Source of the DNA: Pseudomonas silvicola
GTDB lineage: Bacteria > Pseudomonadota > Gammaproteobacteria > Pseudomonadales > Pseudomonadaceae
Length of the DNA: 64,000 bases
Reading direction: 5' to 3'
Assembly (NCBI RefSeq): GCF_026651855.1
Contig: NZ_CP093280.1
Location: 4,814,001-4,878,000 of the forward strand
The notes below the pieces were generated by a model that saw only the letters and a list, made by a program, of their open reading frames with translations, was not told the DNA's origin and searched no databases. Numbering within the stretch: position 1 is the stretch's first letter; every line of letters begins with the position of its first letter. The position numbers were made by a program, and so were the translations under genes. This document shows positions 35,439-45,187 of this stretch, piece after piece.

Positions 35439-35489
35439 GGCATTCAATCTGCATTGCCTCTCTTCATCTACCAGAGGAGAGCAGCAACC

Positions 35490-36608
35490 ATGAAGATTGC
35501 CATCATCGGCGCCGGCATCGGCGGGTTATGCGCCGCCATCGCCCTGCAGCGTGCCGGCCACCCCGTCACGGTGTATGAACAGGCCCAGGGTTTCCTGCGC
35601 GTGGGCGCCGACATCAACCTCACGCCCAATGCCGTGCGCGCCCTGGATGGGTTGAGCGTGGGCGCCGCCGTGCGCGAACCGGCGGCGCGGCCCAGCCACC
35701 GCATCAGCCGGCTGTGGGACAGCGGTGAAGAGACCTCACGCCTGGCCATGGGCGATACCGCCGAACAGCGTTATGGCGCGCCGCAACTGACCATTCACCG
35801 CGCCGACCTGCTGGCGGCCCTGGCCGGGGCCTTCCCCCTTGAGCAGGTACGGTTCGCCAAGCGCTGCGAGTCCATCACCCAGGACGACGCTGGGGCCACC
35901 TTGACGTTCGTGGACGGCACCCGCGCCCAGGCTGACCTGGTGATCGGCGCCGACGGCATCCACTCTGCCGTGCGCACCACGATGTTTGGTACCGAGCAGC
36001 CACGTTTCACCGGCGTCGTGGCCTACCGTGCCGTGGTCCCGGCGCACAAGGTGGCCCATGTGCCGGACCTGCAGGCCTTTACCAAATGGTGGGGCCCCAA
36101 CCCGCACAGCCAGATCGTGACCTTTCCGCTGAACCGTGGCCGTGACATCTTCATTTTCGCCACCACCGCCCAGGACAGCTGGCACCTGGAAAGCTGGACC
36201 ACCCGCGCCAGTGTCAGCGAGCTGCAGAGCCCTTACGCCGCCTTCCACCCTGACGCCGTGGCGCTGCTGCACGCCTGCGATGAAGTGCTCAAGACCGCCC
36301 TCTATGAGCGCGATCCGCTACCGCGCTGGACCGAAGGGCGCCTGACCCTGCTGGGTGACGCCTGCCACCCGATGATGCCGTTCATGGCCCAGGGCGCGGG
36401 CCAGGCCATCGAAGACGCGGTGGTGCTGGCCCGTGCCTTGAGCCTGCCCGGGCTTGAGCTGCGTGCGGCCTTGCAGGTTTACGAAGACGCGCGTCTGGCG
36501 CGCACCAGCCAGATCCAGATTGGTTCGCGCGGCAACCAGTGGCTCAAGGGCGCCGGCAGTGCCGACTGGGTCTATGGCTATGACGCCTGGACCGTTGCCC
36601 TGGGATGA
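35490..36608 (+). CDS. FAD-dependent aromatic monooxygenase (salicylate hydroxylase/NicC-like)
   Basis: A 372-aa group A flavin monooxygenase. The FAD site MKIAIIGAGIGGLCAAIALQ is at the start, followed by DLVIGADGIHS (DG motif) and LTLLGDACHPMMPFMAQGAG (GD motif). The ending SADWVYGYDAW resembles 6-hydroxynicotinate 3-monooxygenase (NicC), and the family includes salicylate hydroxylases. GAGGAG is about 8 bases before ATG 35490. It is the first gene of a cluster with a Rieske oxygenase 46 bp downstream. The substrate is probably an aromatic or N-heteroaromatic acid, but this is inferred. Confidence 0.87.
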   Translation: MKIAIIGAGIGGLCAAIALQRAGHPVTVYEQAQGFLRVGADINLTPNAVRALDGLSVGAAVREPAARPSHRISRLWDSGEETSRLAMGDTAEQRYGAPQLTIHRADLLAALAGAFPLEQVRFAKRCESITQDDAGATLTFVDGTRAQADLVIGADGIHSAVRTTMFGTEQPRFTGVVAYRAVVPAHKVAHVPDLQAFTKWWGPNPHSQIVTFPLNRGRDIFIFATTAQDSWHLESWTTRASVSELQSPYAAFHPDAVALLHACDEVLKTALYERDPLPRWTEGRLTLLGDACHPMMPFMAQGAGQAIEDAVVLARALSLPGLELRAALQVYEDARLARTSQIQIGSRGNQWLKGAGSADWVYGYDAWTVALG

Positions 36609-36654
36609 ACCAGAGGCCGTTGCTCACACCGCCTGATAACCCGAGGAACCTGAG

Positions 36655-37959
36655 ATGCTCAGCGAAGAAAAGAACCGCACACTGACCCAGGTGGGCCCCG
36701 GTACCCCCATGGGCGATTACCTGCGCCGTTACTGGCAACCCATCGCCGGCGAAAGCGAGTTCGATGACAAGCCCATCAAGACCCTGACCCTGATGGGCGA
36801 AGACCTGGTCCTGTACAAGGACCTTGGCGGCACCTATGGCCTGATGGACCGCCGTTGCCCCCACCGCAACGCTGACATGTCCTACGGTTACGTGGAACAG
36901 TCGGGCCTGCGCTGCAGCTACCACGGCTGGCAGTTCGACCAGAAGGGTGGCTGCCTGCACCAACCCTATGAAGACACCTGCGACACCACCGGCCGCATGC
37001 GCGCCAAGACCCGCATCAAGGCGTACCCGGTGGTCGCCAAGGCCGGCCTGCTGTGGGCCTACCTGGGCCCGCTGCCAGCGCCGCAGTTGCCCGATTGGGA
37101 ACTGTTCAACTACAAGAACGGCTTCGCCCAGGTGGTCTGTGCCGAGATCCCGTGCAACTGGTTCCAGTGCCAGGAGAACTCCATCGACCCCGTGCATTTC
37201 GAATGGACCCACAACAACTGGACGCTGCGTCAGCAAAGCGATGACGTCGACTACGTGCCCACTCACCTGCAACTGGCCTTCGACGAATTCGACCATGGCT
37301 TTGTCTATCGGCGCCTGCGTGAGGGCGAGGCCAGCGACGATGTGATGTGGAAGGTGGGCCGCGTGACGCTGTGGCCCAACGGGTTTTACCTGGGCCACCA
37401 TTTCGAATGGCGGGTGCCCATCGACGACCACCGCACCCTGAGCATCCTGTGGGTATTCAGCCGTGTTCCTACTGAGCAGGAACCGTATGTGCAGGAGAAG
37501 ATCCCGACCTGGTACGGGCCCATCAAGGACCCGGTCACCGGCCGCTGGATCACCAGCCACGTGGCCAACCAGGATTTCGTGGTGTGGGTGGGGCAGGGCG
37601 AGATCACCGACCGGACGCGCGAGCACCTGGGGCAGAGCGACCGGGGCGTCGTGATGATGCGCCGACGCTTTTTCGAGGAGCTCGATGCCTTGCGCGAAGA
37701 CCCTGCGCATATCCCCAAGGGCCTGATCCTTGACCCGGAAAAGAACCGTGATGTGTACCTGCCGTCGGCATGCCGCGACGAGCTGATCCAGGGCTTGCCC
37801 CGGGAGCAGTTGGCCGCGCATCCGTTGCTGGGGCCTTACCTCAAGGACTTCTTCGGGCAGGCAGGGCAGCCGCCTCAGGTGCGTGCGGCCTATGAGGAGG
37901 CGGTGGGCCAGAAAATGAGCGGGGCGCAGTTCTTTGCCGTGCATGGCAGTCGGCGCTAG
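36655..37959 (+). CDS. Rieske aromatic ring-hydroxylating oxygenase (phthalate 4,5-dioxygenase-like)
   Basis: A 434-aa Rieske non-heme iron oxygenase. The Rieske site is CPHRNADMSYGYV ... CSYHGWQFD, with the Cys-His pairs near residues 69-91. The mononuclear iron site is in CQENSIDPVHFEWTHNN. The single-subunit size and the C-terminal extension fit phthalate 4,5-dioxygenase/phenoxybenzoate-type enzymes. GAGGA precedes the ATG. It follows the FAD monooxygenase by 46 bp and is probably co-transcribed. No reductase gene is in the cluster; VanB at 30030 is the only candidate in the window. Confidence 0.9.
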   Translation: MLSEEKNRTLTQVGPGTPMGDYLRRYWQPIAGESEFDDKPIKTLTLMGEDLVLYKDLGGTYGLMDRRCPHRNADMSYGYVEQSGLRCSYHGWQFDQKGGCLHQPYEDTCDTTGRMRAKTRIKAYPVVAKAGLLWAYLGPLPAPQLPDWELFNYKNGFAQVVCAEIPCNWFQCQENSIDPVHFEWTHNNWTLRQQSDDVDYVPTHLQLAFDEFDHGFVYRRLREGEASDDVMWKVGRVTLWPNGFYLGHHFEWRVPIDDHRTLSILWVFSRVPTEQEPYVQEKIPTWYGPIKDPVTGRWITSHVANQDFVVWVGQGEITDRTREHLGQSDRGVVMMRRRFFEELDALREDPAHIPKGLILDPEKNRDVYLPSACRDELIQGLPREQLAAHPLLGPYLKDFFGQAGQPPQVRAAYEEAVGQKMSGAQFFAVHGSRR

Positions 37960-37981
37960 GCCTCGCGGCGGCAAGGTTTCG

Positions 37982-38040
37982 TTCCCGCTTCGCCCGGTCC
38001 TGCCCGAGGCGTTGGTGCAGGACCGGGTGAAGCTCGGGAA
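37982..38040. repeat. REP doublet between Rieske and binding-protein genes
   Basis: TTCCCGCTTCGCCCGGTCCTG and its inverse AGGACCGGGTGAAGCTCGGGAA form a hairpin of the same REP family as the five-unit array. It splits the 122-bp gap inside the apparent operon and might reduce read-through to the next gene. Confidence 0.6.
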
Positions 38041-38081
38041 GCGGCCACCACACAACTACCAGAACCACGAAGGTAACAACC

Positions 38082-39077
38082 ATGAAAAGCCTGATCCGAT
38101 GGTGCGTGTCTGCTGTGTTTGTTTTCCCGTTGCTGCTCCCGGCCGTGCAGGCCGATGTCCAGGACGTCACCTTCCTGATGCCCGCACCCCCCAACCTGCC
38201 CGGCTTCGCGCCGTGGATCATTGCCCAGCAGAAAGGCTATTACGCCCAACTGGGCCTGCGGGTGAACTGGGTGACGGCCAAGGGCGGGGTCGATGTGGCC
38301 AAACAGGTGGGTGCCGGCAATGCCCTGTTCGGCGCCGCCAGTGGTGATGTGCCGGTCATCGTCCGCGCCAACGGCGTGCCGGTGCGCAATGTCGCTGTGC
38401 TGGGTACTCACGGTTACACCCTGCTGGCCACCGACGCGGTTCAGCATATCGATGCCATCGAGCAGCTGCGCGGCAAGACCGTGACCGTCATGTCTTACTC
38501 GGACTCGTTGTACTACGCCTTGCTGGCCTCGCTGCGCAAGGCTGGCATGAGCAAGAACGACGTCAATATCCAGGCCGCGGGGCCGGCGGGCGTGTGGCAA
38601 CTGCTGGCCGATGGCAAGGCCGATGCCATGGCCGGGTCGCCCGACTGGGTAGTCAATGCCCAGGAGGCCGGGCGGCCTTTGCAACTGATTCCCCAGGCGC
38701 AGATGTTCGACAGCATGGCCCAGTCGATCCTGGCCTCCGATGACGCCATCGCCCAACACCCCGACCTGGTGCAAAAGATGGTCGACGGCACGTTGATGGG
38801 CCTGCGCGACATCCTTCAGGACCCGGCCCAGGCGGCCAGGACCTTCGTCGCGGCGGTGCCGGCTTACCAGGGCAAGGAGCACAAGGTGGAACAGATCCTG
38901 GCGCTGTACCGCCAGTACGTCTACGGCCACCAGGAACGCCTGGGGCAGATCCAGCCGGAGCGGGTGGCCGATTCGGTGCGCTTCTTCAGCGAGGAAGGCA
39001 TCGTCAAGTCGACGTTGCCCACGGATGAGTACTTCACCAACCGTTTCATCGGCGCGCTGCCGGCTTCACAGCCCTGA
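38082..39077 (+). CDS. ABC transporter substrate-binding protein (NMT1/TauA-like), no transporter partners
   Basis: A 331-aa periplasmic binding protein. The signal peptide ends about residue 24 (LLLPAVQA/DVQ), followed by the NMT1/SsuA-type fold: GFAPWIIAQQKGYYAQLGL, GGVDVAKQVGAGNALFGAASGD and an RGKTVTVMSYSDS segment. This fold serves aromatic, sulfonate and pyrimidine-precursor uptake. No permease or ATPase gene is next to it, so it must use an unlinked transporter or be a remnant. It probably binds the substrate of the two upstream oxygenases. Confidence 0.85.
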   Translation: MKSLIRWCVSAVFVFPLLLPAVQADVQDVTFLMPAPPNLPGFAPWIIAQQKGYYAQLGLRVNWVTAKGGVDVAKQVGAGNALFGAASGDVPVIVRANGVPVRNVAVLGTHGYTLLATDAVQHIDAIEQLRGKTVTVMSYSDSLYYALLASLRKAGMSKNDVNIQAAGPAGVWQLLADGKADAMAGSPDWVVNAQEAGRPLQLIPQAQMFDSMAQSILASDDAIAQHPDLVQKMVDGTLMGLRDILQDPAQAARTFVAAVPAYQGKEHKVEQILALYRQYVYGHQERLGQIQPERVADSVRFFSEEGIVKSTLPTDEYFTNRFIGALPASQP

Positions 39078-39176
39078 CCGAGCGCGGTTTCGCAACACCA
39101 ACCAGATCCAATCCAATCATCAGGCATGCGGTGTCCGCCTTGACGGCGCCCTGCACGCCAGGCAGGAGTGTGGGCG

Positions 39177-40517
39177 ATGGCTTTATTGAAGTGGAGTGCA
39201 GTGGTAGTGGGCATGGGCCTGATCAATGCCCCGGCGGCGATGGCGGCGGCGTTCGTCAGTGATCAGGCCGACGCCAAGGGCTTTGTCGAGGACGCCTCGT
39301 TGAACCTGCTGCTGCGCAACTATTACTGGAACCGTGACAACCAGAACGGTGCGCCGGATGCCAGTGACTGGACCCAGGGCATTCAGGGCGTGTTCACCTC
39401 GGGTTTTACCCAGGGCGCGGTGGGCGTGGGGGTGGACGCCTTCGGCTACCTGGGCCTGAAGTTGTGGGCGCCGGAGCGGTATTCGGTGCCTGGCTATGTG
39501 TCGGGCAACCTCACCGAAGGCGCTGACGGCCACCCTGACGATAGCTATGGCAAGGCGGGTGCGGCGTTGAAGGTGCGGGTGTCGCGCACGTTGCTGAAGG
39601 CCGGTGACATGCAGCCGTCCACCAGCCCGGTGTTCGCCGTGGGCGGCAGCCGGTTGACGCCGGTGACCGTCAGCGGCCTGCAGTTGATGAGCAGTGAGGT
39701 CACCCACCTGGACCTGGAAGCGGGGCATTTCTACTCCGGTACCAGCCAGGACCAGACCAACCGCAATGGCAGCCTCTGGGCCGCCTACGCGAACCGGTCG
39801 TCCCGTGCCATGGACTACGCGGGTGGGCGCTATGCCCTGGGCGACACGCCGTGGAGTCTTGGCGTGTATGGCGGGCGGCTGGAGGATATCTGGAACCAAT
39901 ACTACGCCAACCTCAACTACACCCGGGCGCTGTCCGATAGCCAGTCGCTGGCAGTGGATTTCAACTATTACCGCACCACGGACCAGGGCGCTGCCCGGGC
40001 GGGGACCATCGACAACAACACCTTCTCCCTGCAGGCCGGTTATACCTTTGCCGCGGCCCATACCCTGACCTTGGGCTTCCAGAAGATCAACGGTGACACG
40101 CCGTTCGATTACGTGGGCACGGGTGACAACAACCGGCCGGGGGACTCGTGCTTCATCGCCAACTCGGTGCAGTACTCGGACTTCAACGGGCCGGGGGAGA
40201 AGTCCTGGAAACTGCAGTACGACCTGAACATGGCGGCGTATGGCGTGCCGGGCCTGACGTTGATGACCCGCTACGTGTACGGGTACGACATCGATGGTAC
40301 CCACCTGTCGCCCACCAGTGCGTATTACGGCCTGTATGGCGCCGATGAACGCCATCATGAAACCAACGTCGAGGCCAAGTACGTCATTCAGTCGGGGCCG
40401 GCGCGGGACCTGTCCATTCGCGTGCGCCAGGCTTGGCACAGCGCCACGGCGGGGGACCCGGACGGGGATGCCAACGAGTTTCGATTGATTGTCGACTATC
40501 CGATCGCCATCTTCTGA
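39177..40517 (+). CDS. OprD-family outer-membrane porin
   Basis: A 446-aa porin. It has a signal peptide (to about residue 23, APAAMA/AAF), then the OprD start GFVEDASLNLLLRNYYWNRD, DWTQGIQGVFTSGFTQGAVG and YLGLKLWAP, and an 18-strand barrel ending FRLIVDYPIAIF with C-terminal Phe. AGGAG lies 7 bases before ATG 39177; an in-frame GTG three codons earlier is less likely. It belongs to the aromatic-acid-specific Opd/OprD type. Its place after the binding protein suggests uptake of the same substrate. Confidence 0.92.
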   Translation: MALLKWSAVVVGMGLINAPAAMAAAFVSDQADAKGFVEDASLNLLLRNYYWNRDNQNGAPDASDWTQGIQGVFTSGFTQGAVGVGVDAFGYLGLKLWAPERYSVPGYVSGNLTEGADGHPDDSYGKAGAALKVRVSRTLLKAGDMQPSTSPVFAVGGSRLTPVTVSGLQLMSSEVTHLDLEAGHFYSGTSQDQTNRNGSLWAAYANRSSRAMDYAGGRYALGDTPWSLGVYGGRLEDIWNQYYANLNYTRALSDSQSLAVDFNYYRTTDQGAARAGTIDNNTFSLQAGYTFAAAHTLTLGFQKINGDTPFDYVGTGDNNRPGDSCFIANSVQYSDFNGPGEKSWKLQYDLNMAAYGVPGLTLMTRYVYGYDIDGTHLSPTSAYYGLYGADERHHETNVEAKYVIQSGPARDLSIRVRQAWHSATAGDPDGDANEFRLIVDYPIAIF

Positions 40518-40643
40518 GCCGTGGCCAGCTGTACGGCGGCGTCCGCCCGAGCTTCGCCCGGTCTATCAGGGTAACGGCATGCGTCGTCGTACAACCAAAT
40601 ACGCTATGATGCCTGTTCCCAAAAACCGAGACTGCTGTTGCTG

Positions 40644-41396
40644 ATGGACAACCACGATCCCCATGCCAGTGTTCGACGCCGGCACCGTAGCCTGGCGCAG
40701 GACCTGGTGACCGAGCTGTCGCGGCGCATCCACAGCGGTGAGCTGCGCTCGGCGACCAAGCTGCCGACTGAATCCCAGGTCATGGCGGAACACGGGGTCA
40801 GCCGCACGGTAGTACGCGAGGCGATCTCCCGCTTGCAGGCGGCAGGGCTGGTGGAGACCCGCCATGGCATCGGTACCTTTGTACTAGACCTGCCCAGCCC
40901 CAGTGGTTTTCTCATAGACCCCGCCAGTATCGTGACGCTGGAGGATGCGCTGGCGGTGCTCGAGCTGCGTATCAGCCTTGAAACCGAGGCCGCGGGCCTT
41001 GCCTGTGCCCGGCGCACCGACGCCCAACTGCGCCTGATGCGCGAATCGCTGGACGCCCTCAATGCACGGGTGATCAGCGTCGAATATGCGGTGGCGGCGG
41101 ACTTCCAGTTTCACCAGCAGATCGCCCTGGCCACCGGCAACCCGTATTTCACCGACATCATGCTGCACATGGGGGTCAGCATCCTGCCCCGGGTGCGGGT
41201 GCACTCAGCGCGCGTGCGCGATAAACACGAGCCCTACCTTGAGCGCTTGAGCCGCGAGCATGAAGACATCTACACCGCTATCCTGCGCCGCGACGCCGAT
41301 GCCGCCCGGGCGGCGATGCGCCTGCACCTGTCCAACAGCCGCGAGCGCATGCGCCGGGCCTATGAAGCGGCGGGCGCCGAGGTGTTGAACAGCTGA
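40644..41396 (+). CDS. FadR-type GntR regulator
   Basis: A 250-aa GntR regulator. The wHTH is in residues 10-80 (LAQDLVTELSRRIHSGELRS, LPTESQVMAEHGVSRTVVREAI, LQAAGLVETRHGIGTFV) and an FCD helical effector domain follows, with the metal or ligand His residues at about the DFQFHQQIALATGN site. It closes the catabolic cluster. The start at 40644 is chosen over a TTG two codons earlier. It probably controls the upstream genes; it may also be the otherwise missing VanR-like protein, but there is no direct support. Confidence 0.9.
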   Translation: MDNHDPHASVRRRHRSLAQDLVTELSRRIHSGELRSATKLPTESQVMAEHGVSRTVVREAISRLQAAGLVETRHGIGTFVLDLPSPSGFLIDPASIVTLEDALAVLELRISLETEAAGLACARRTDAQLRLMRESLDALNARVISVEYAVAADFQFHQQIALATGNPYFTDIMLHMGVSILPRVRVHSARVRDKHEPYLERLSREHEDIYTAILRRDADAARAAMRLHLSNSRERMRRAYEAAGAEVLNS

Positions 41397-41521
41397 ACAA
41401 GAGCGCTGGCCAGTCACAACCTCGATGCAGATGCATTCCCCGAGCGCCTGCAGACAGGCCAGCGCGGCCGTGCCATGTGCCTGGTACTGCGTGGCGTTGG
41501 TGATGCGCTCAGGTCCGTTTG

Positions 41522-43075
41522 CTACAGGTCATCGACGGGAGGAGGCGAGGGGTTACGCAAGCCTTGGGGGCTGCGTGCCAGGTAATCGCGCAAGGTTGCC
41601 GCCGGGTGATCGCCGGTGGCCAGTGCCACATAGCCATCCGGGCGCACCAGGTACAGCGCATGGCGCGCGAAGCCGGCATGGCCGTGGTCCGCGTGCCAGT
41701 CGAAGGTGTGCAGGCGCAGGCCTTCACTGGCACACACGGCTCGCAGGTCGTCACCGGCTTTCCCGTAAACGTGCACCTGCCATTCGATAGCCTGCAAGGG
41801 CGTGAAGTTGTCGCGCCCGCCGACGTTGACCCAGGGCAGCCGGTCCCCGCCGTGGATATGGCCGGCAGCGCCATCGCTGAGGGCGCTGTGGCGGTAGTTC
41901 AGGGTTAGTTGCGACACCGTGCGAAACAGCCACTCGCGCACCGGGCCCAGGGCCAGCGCCTTGGGAATGAGCAGCGGCGCGAGGCGGGTGCGCAGCAGGT
42001 CGGCCATGGGGCCCTGGGCCGTCGCGAAGGTGAATACCCGGTCAGTGGTGGCCACCAGTTGCCGGGCGAAGCCGATGCGTTCAGGTTCGTAGCTGTCCAG
42101 CAGGGCTTCATCGGCATGCCCGTTCAGCACACTGGCCAATTTCCAGGCCAGGTTGATCGCGTCGCCGATGCCAGTATTCATGCCCTGGCCGCCCGCCGGG
42201 CTGTGCAGGTGCGCGGCGTCGCCGAGCAGGAAGACCCGCCCCACACGAAACTGCTCGGTGACGCGGTGGTGAACGCGGTAGGTGGAAAACCAGTTGAGCT
42301 GGTCCACCTGCACCTTGAGGTGGTCGATGGCCCGGTGGCTGATGTCCTCGAATCGAAGGCTTTCGGCCCGCGCGGCGCGCTCGTCGCGCACGGTGCCGAT
42401 CAACCGGGCGCGGCCGCTGCCGGCAAGGGGGAACACGGCGAGGAAATCGGCCTCATCCAGGTCCACATGCAGCTCGCCATTGAACGCCGGGCCCTGGCCC
42501 TGCACGTCGGCGACATAGAACACCTGCTGGTAGGTGCCCCCTGGAAAGCCGCTGCCCAGCCCGTGGCGCACGGTCGAGCGAGCACCGTCGCAACCAGCCA
42601 GGTACCGGGTTTCGGCGGACTCCACGTGGCCGTCGGGGTGTTGCAACTGCACCCGCACCTGCGCGCCCTGATCCACGAAGCCACGCAGCTCGACACCACG
42701 CTCCACGCTGATACCCCGTTCTTCAAGGCGTTCGATCAGCAGGCGTTCATGTTCGTCCTGGGGGAATATCTGCAAAAAGCTGTAAGGCGTCAGGCCCTCG
42801 CCAATAGGGGCGAAGGGCAAGTGTGCCGCGGGTTCGCCCTTGACCCACAGGTTGACCGCCGCCACGGTGTGGCCGTGCTGCAGCACGTGCTCGGTGAGGT
42901 TCAGTTGCCGATACAGTTCCAGGGTCCGGGCTTGCACGGCGAGCGCGCGGGAAGTGGTGCCAGGTTGCGGGTTCAGGTCGATGATCCGTGGCCGCACGCC
43001 TTGCGCCGCCAGCCACAGGGCCAGGACCAGGCCGGTGGGGCCGGCGCCGACGATGAGTACGTCGCTGGGGTGCAT
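41522..43075 (-). CDS. FAD-dependent monooxygenase (PheA/MhpA family)
   Basis: A 517-aa two-domain flavin hydroxylase of the phenol or hydroxyphenylpropionate type. FAD binding is in DVLIVGAGPTGLVLALWLAA, the DG motif in LAGCDGARSTVRHGLG, the GD motif in VFLLGDAAHLHSPAGGQGMN, and a thioredoxin-like C-terminal domain follows. The start at MHPSDVLIVG is supported by GAGG 9 bases upstream; the longer frame is proline-rich and lacks a ribosome site. It is convergent with the GntR gene, so it is probably a separate unit. The substrate is an unknown phenol. Confidence 0.88.
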   Translation of the reverse strand: MHPSDVLIVGAGPTGLVLALWLAAQGVRPRIIDLNPQPGTTSRALAVQARTLELYRQLNLTEHVLQHGHTVAAVNLWVKGEPAAHLPFAPIGEGLTPYSFLQIFPQDEHERLLIERLEERGISVERGVELRGFVDQGAQVRVQLQHPDGHVESAETRYLAGCDGARSTVRHGLGSGFPGGTYQQVFYVADVQGQGPAFNGELHVDLDEADFLAVFPLAGSGRARLIGTVRDERAARAESLRFEDISHRAIDHLKVQVDQLNWFSTYRVHHRVTEQFRVGRVFLLGDAAHLHSPAGGQGMNTGIGDAINLAWKLASVLNGHADEALLDSYEPERIGFARQLVATTDRVFTFATAQGPMADLLRTRLAPLLIPKALALGPVREWLFRTVSQLTLNYRHSALSDGAAGHIHGGDRLPWVNVGGRDNFTPLQAIEWQVHVYGKAGDDLRAVCASEGLRLHTFDWHADHGHAGFARHALYLVRPDGYVALATGDHPAATLRDYLARSPQGLRNPSPPPVDDL

Positions 43076-43220
43076 GGGCAAGGCCTCGTTTTTCTGCGGC
43101 GGTTTCTGAAGTATGGCAGGTGTGGGGCTGCGGCTCGGGGTTTGTGTAGGGGAGGGCGCAGGGTGCATGGCCGGGTGACTTTTATTCAATCCCGATTGAA
43201 CTCACGCCTCGAAACCAGTC

Positions 43221-44963
43221 TCACCCAAACGTAAACGCATAAGCCGCGACCCCAGGGTCCAGGAACTCGATACTGAACGTATGCTCCCCAACCCCCCCAG
43301 GCTGCCGCACCAGCTGATACAACCGCTGCTCCGTCACTTGCCCGCTACCATCGGGCGCTACATCGGTGCCATGGGCATCGCCCGGGGCCTTGCCGTCGAC
43401 GGTGACCTTGAACCGAACCGGCCGGCCGTCGCTGCCCGGGCCCAGCACCAGGTGCAGATCACGTGCCTGGAAGCGGTAGGCGATGCGCCCATTGGCCTGG
43501 GCCAGGGTGGCCTGCTCGGCGCCGATGGTCCAGTGGCCTTCCACGCCCCACTGGTTCAGTTGCGGCTGGGCCGGCAATTGGTACTGGGTTTCCTTGTCGC
43601 CCGCCACTGCCGGGGTCGAGGCGAAGTGCTCGGCGCGGCGGTAGCCCACGTAGGTTTCCGGTGAGCGCATGTCCTGGTTGTCGGCGGCCTTCTGCACGCC
43701 CTGGGCATCAGCTTGCACCAGGTCGCTGCTCACCTGGGTATGGCCGGCTTCGCGCAGCAGTTGCTGAATCACGTGTTCGGACTGGTCGTAGTCGCCTTCA
43801 CCGAAGTGGTGGTAACGGATATGGCCCTGGGCATCGACGAAGTAATGGGCCGGCCAGTACTCGTTGTCGAAGGCGCGCCACAGCGTGTAGTCGTTGTCGA
43901 TGGCCACCGGGTAGGTGATGCCCAGTTTCTTCATGGCGGCGGTGACGTTGCCCACATCGCGTTCGAAGGCGAATTCGGGGGCGTGCACGCCGATCACTAC
44001 CAGGCCCTGATCGTGGTATTTGGCGGCCCAGGCCTTGAGGTAGGGCAGGGTTCGCAGGCAATTGATGCAGGAGTAGGTCCAGAAATCCACCAGCACCACC
44101 TTGCCACGCAGGGCTTCGGCCGTCAGCGGTGGCGAGTTCAGCCACTGCACCGCACCGCTCAGGGCGGGCAGGTCGCCCTCCACCGGCAGCGGTTGGTTGT
44201 CGGCCACCTTGATGGCGGCGGCCTGGCTGGTTCTGTTCTTCTCACCGAGCACGCGGTCGACCAGGGTTTGTTCCAGCCCCCCGGTGGAGGCGGTGGACAA
44301 TTGCGCCAGCACACCGGTGTCCAGGCCCAGCGCAATGGCGGCGACCCCTGCCAGCATCAGTACGCCCAAGCCCCGGCGAATCCACTCGCCCGCGCCCAGG
44401 GCGCGTTTCATCGCCGTGAACAGCTTGCCGCCAATCAGCAAGGCCGCAGCCAATGAAGTCGCCGCACCGGCGGCATAGGCCAGCAGCAACAGGGTGGTGC
44501 CGATACTGGCGCCTTGTAGTGCCGCACCGGTCAGGACCAGTCCCAGGATCGGCCCGGCGCACGGTGCCCACAGCAGGCCCGTGGCCACGCCGATGAGAAA
44601 CGACGCACCTGGGCGGGGGCGGCTGTCGTGGCCGGCGGCTTCGGAAAGGCGGCTGCCTGCGGCAACCAAGGGCCGGGTCAGGCGCTCGGCCAGTTGTGGC
44701 AGCAGCAGGGTCAGGGCAAACAGCGCGACAAACACCAACGCCAGCCAGCGGCCATATTGGTTGAGCTGCACCACCCAGGCACCGCCCACGGCGGCCAGTG
44801 AAGCAACCAGGGCAAAGGTCACGGCCATGCCCGCCAGCAGTGGCAGGCCGCTCTTGACGAAGGGCTGGCCGGTGCGGGCGAACACGAATGGCAGCACGGG
44901 CAGGATGCAGGGGCTGACGATGGTCAGCACACCCCCCAGGTAGGCAAGCAATAGCAGCAGCAT
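43221..44963 (-). CDS. DipZ-type cytochrome c biogenesis/thioredoxin-like membrane protein
   Basis: A 580-aa protein. The first 215 residues form a CcdA-like six- or seven-helix membrane domain (LAYLGGVLTIVSPCILPVLPF has the conserved Cys-Pro). After a linker comes a TlpA-like thioredoxin fold with WTYSCINCLRTLPYL, the CxxC catalytic pair, then a C-terminal beta-rich DipZ domain. It moves reducing power across the inner membrane to periplasmic thiols. AAGG precedes the ATG. The length fits DipZ of mycobacteria and pseudomonads. It is monocistronic. Confidence 0.9.
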   Translation of the reverse strand: MLLLLLAYLGGVLTIVSPCILPVLPFVFARTGQPFVKSGLPLLAGMAVTFALVASLAAVGGAWVVQLNQYGRWLALVFVALFALTLLLPQLAERLTRPLVAAGSRLSEAAGHDSRPRPGASFLIGVATGLLWAPCAGPILGLVLTGAALQGASIGTTLLLLAYAAGAATSLAAALLIGGKLFTAMKRALGAGEWIRRGLGVLMLAGVAAIALGLDTGVLAQLSTASTGGLEQTLVDRVLGEKNRTSQAAAIKVADNQPLPVEGDLPALSGAVQWLNSPPLTAEALRGKVVLVDFWTYSCINCLRTLPYLKAWAAKYHDQGLVVIGVHAPEFAFERDVGNVTAAMKKLGITYPVAIDNDYTLWRAFDNEYWPAHYFVDAQGHIRYHHFGEGDYDQSEHVIQQLLREAGHTQVSSDLVQADAQGVQKAADNQDMRSPETYVGYRRAEHFASTPAVAGDKETQYQLPAQPQLNQWGVEGHWTIGAEQATLAQANGRIAYRFQARDLHLVLGPGSDGRPVRFKVTVDGKAPGDAHGTDVAPDGSGQVTEQRLYQLVRQPGGVGEHTFSIEFLDPGVAAYAFTFG

Positions 44964-45187
44964 GGTGTGGCCCTTGTAAGCGTTGGAAGGATGAGGCTGA
45001 TGCTAGCGCGCTGGCCCGTGCGAAATCCTCACGGGTAGTTAAACATTTTGTGATACCTGGCGCGCCAATCAATCGGCCCATGCCCATGGCCGGCGTACAC
45101 GTCAGGCGGCCCGCATGCAGCGCTGGGCTGGCAAGCACATAGCGCTTGCGTCCATGATGGTGCCTACACGCCCACAAGGAAGCTCAC

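Noticed and set aside
41403-41465. 9-bp inverted repeat GCGCTGGCC / GGCCAGCGC between convergent genes
   Set aside because: The loop is 45 bases with no T-run, so it is not a convincing terminator.
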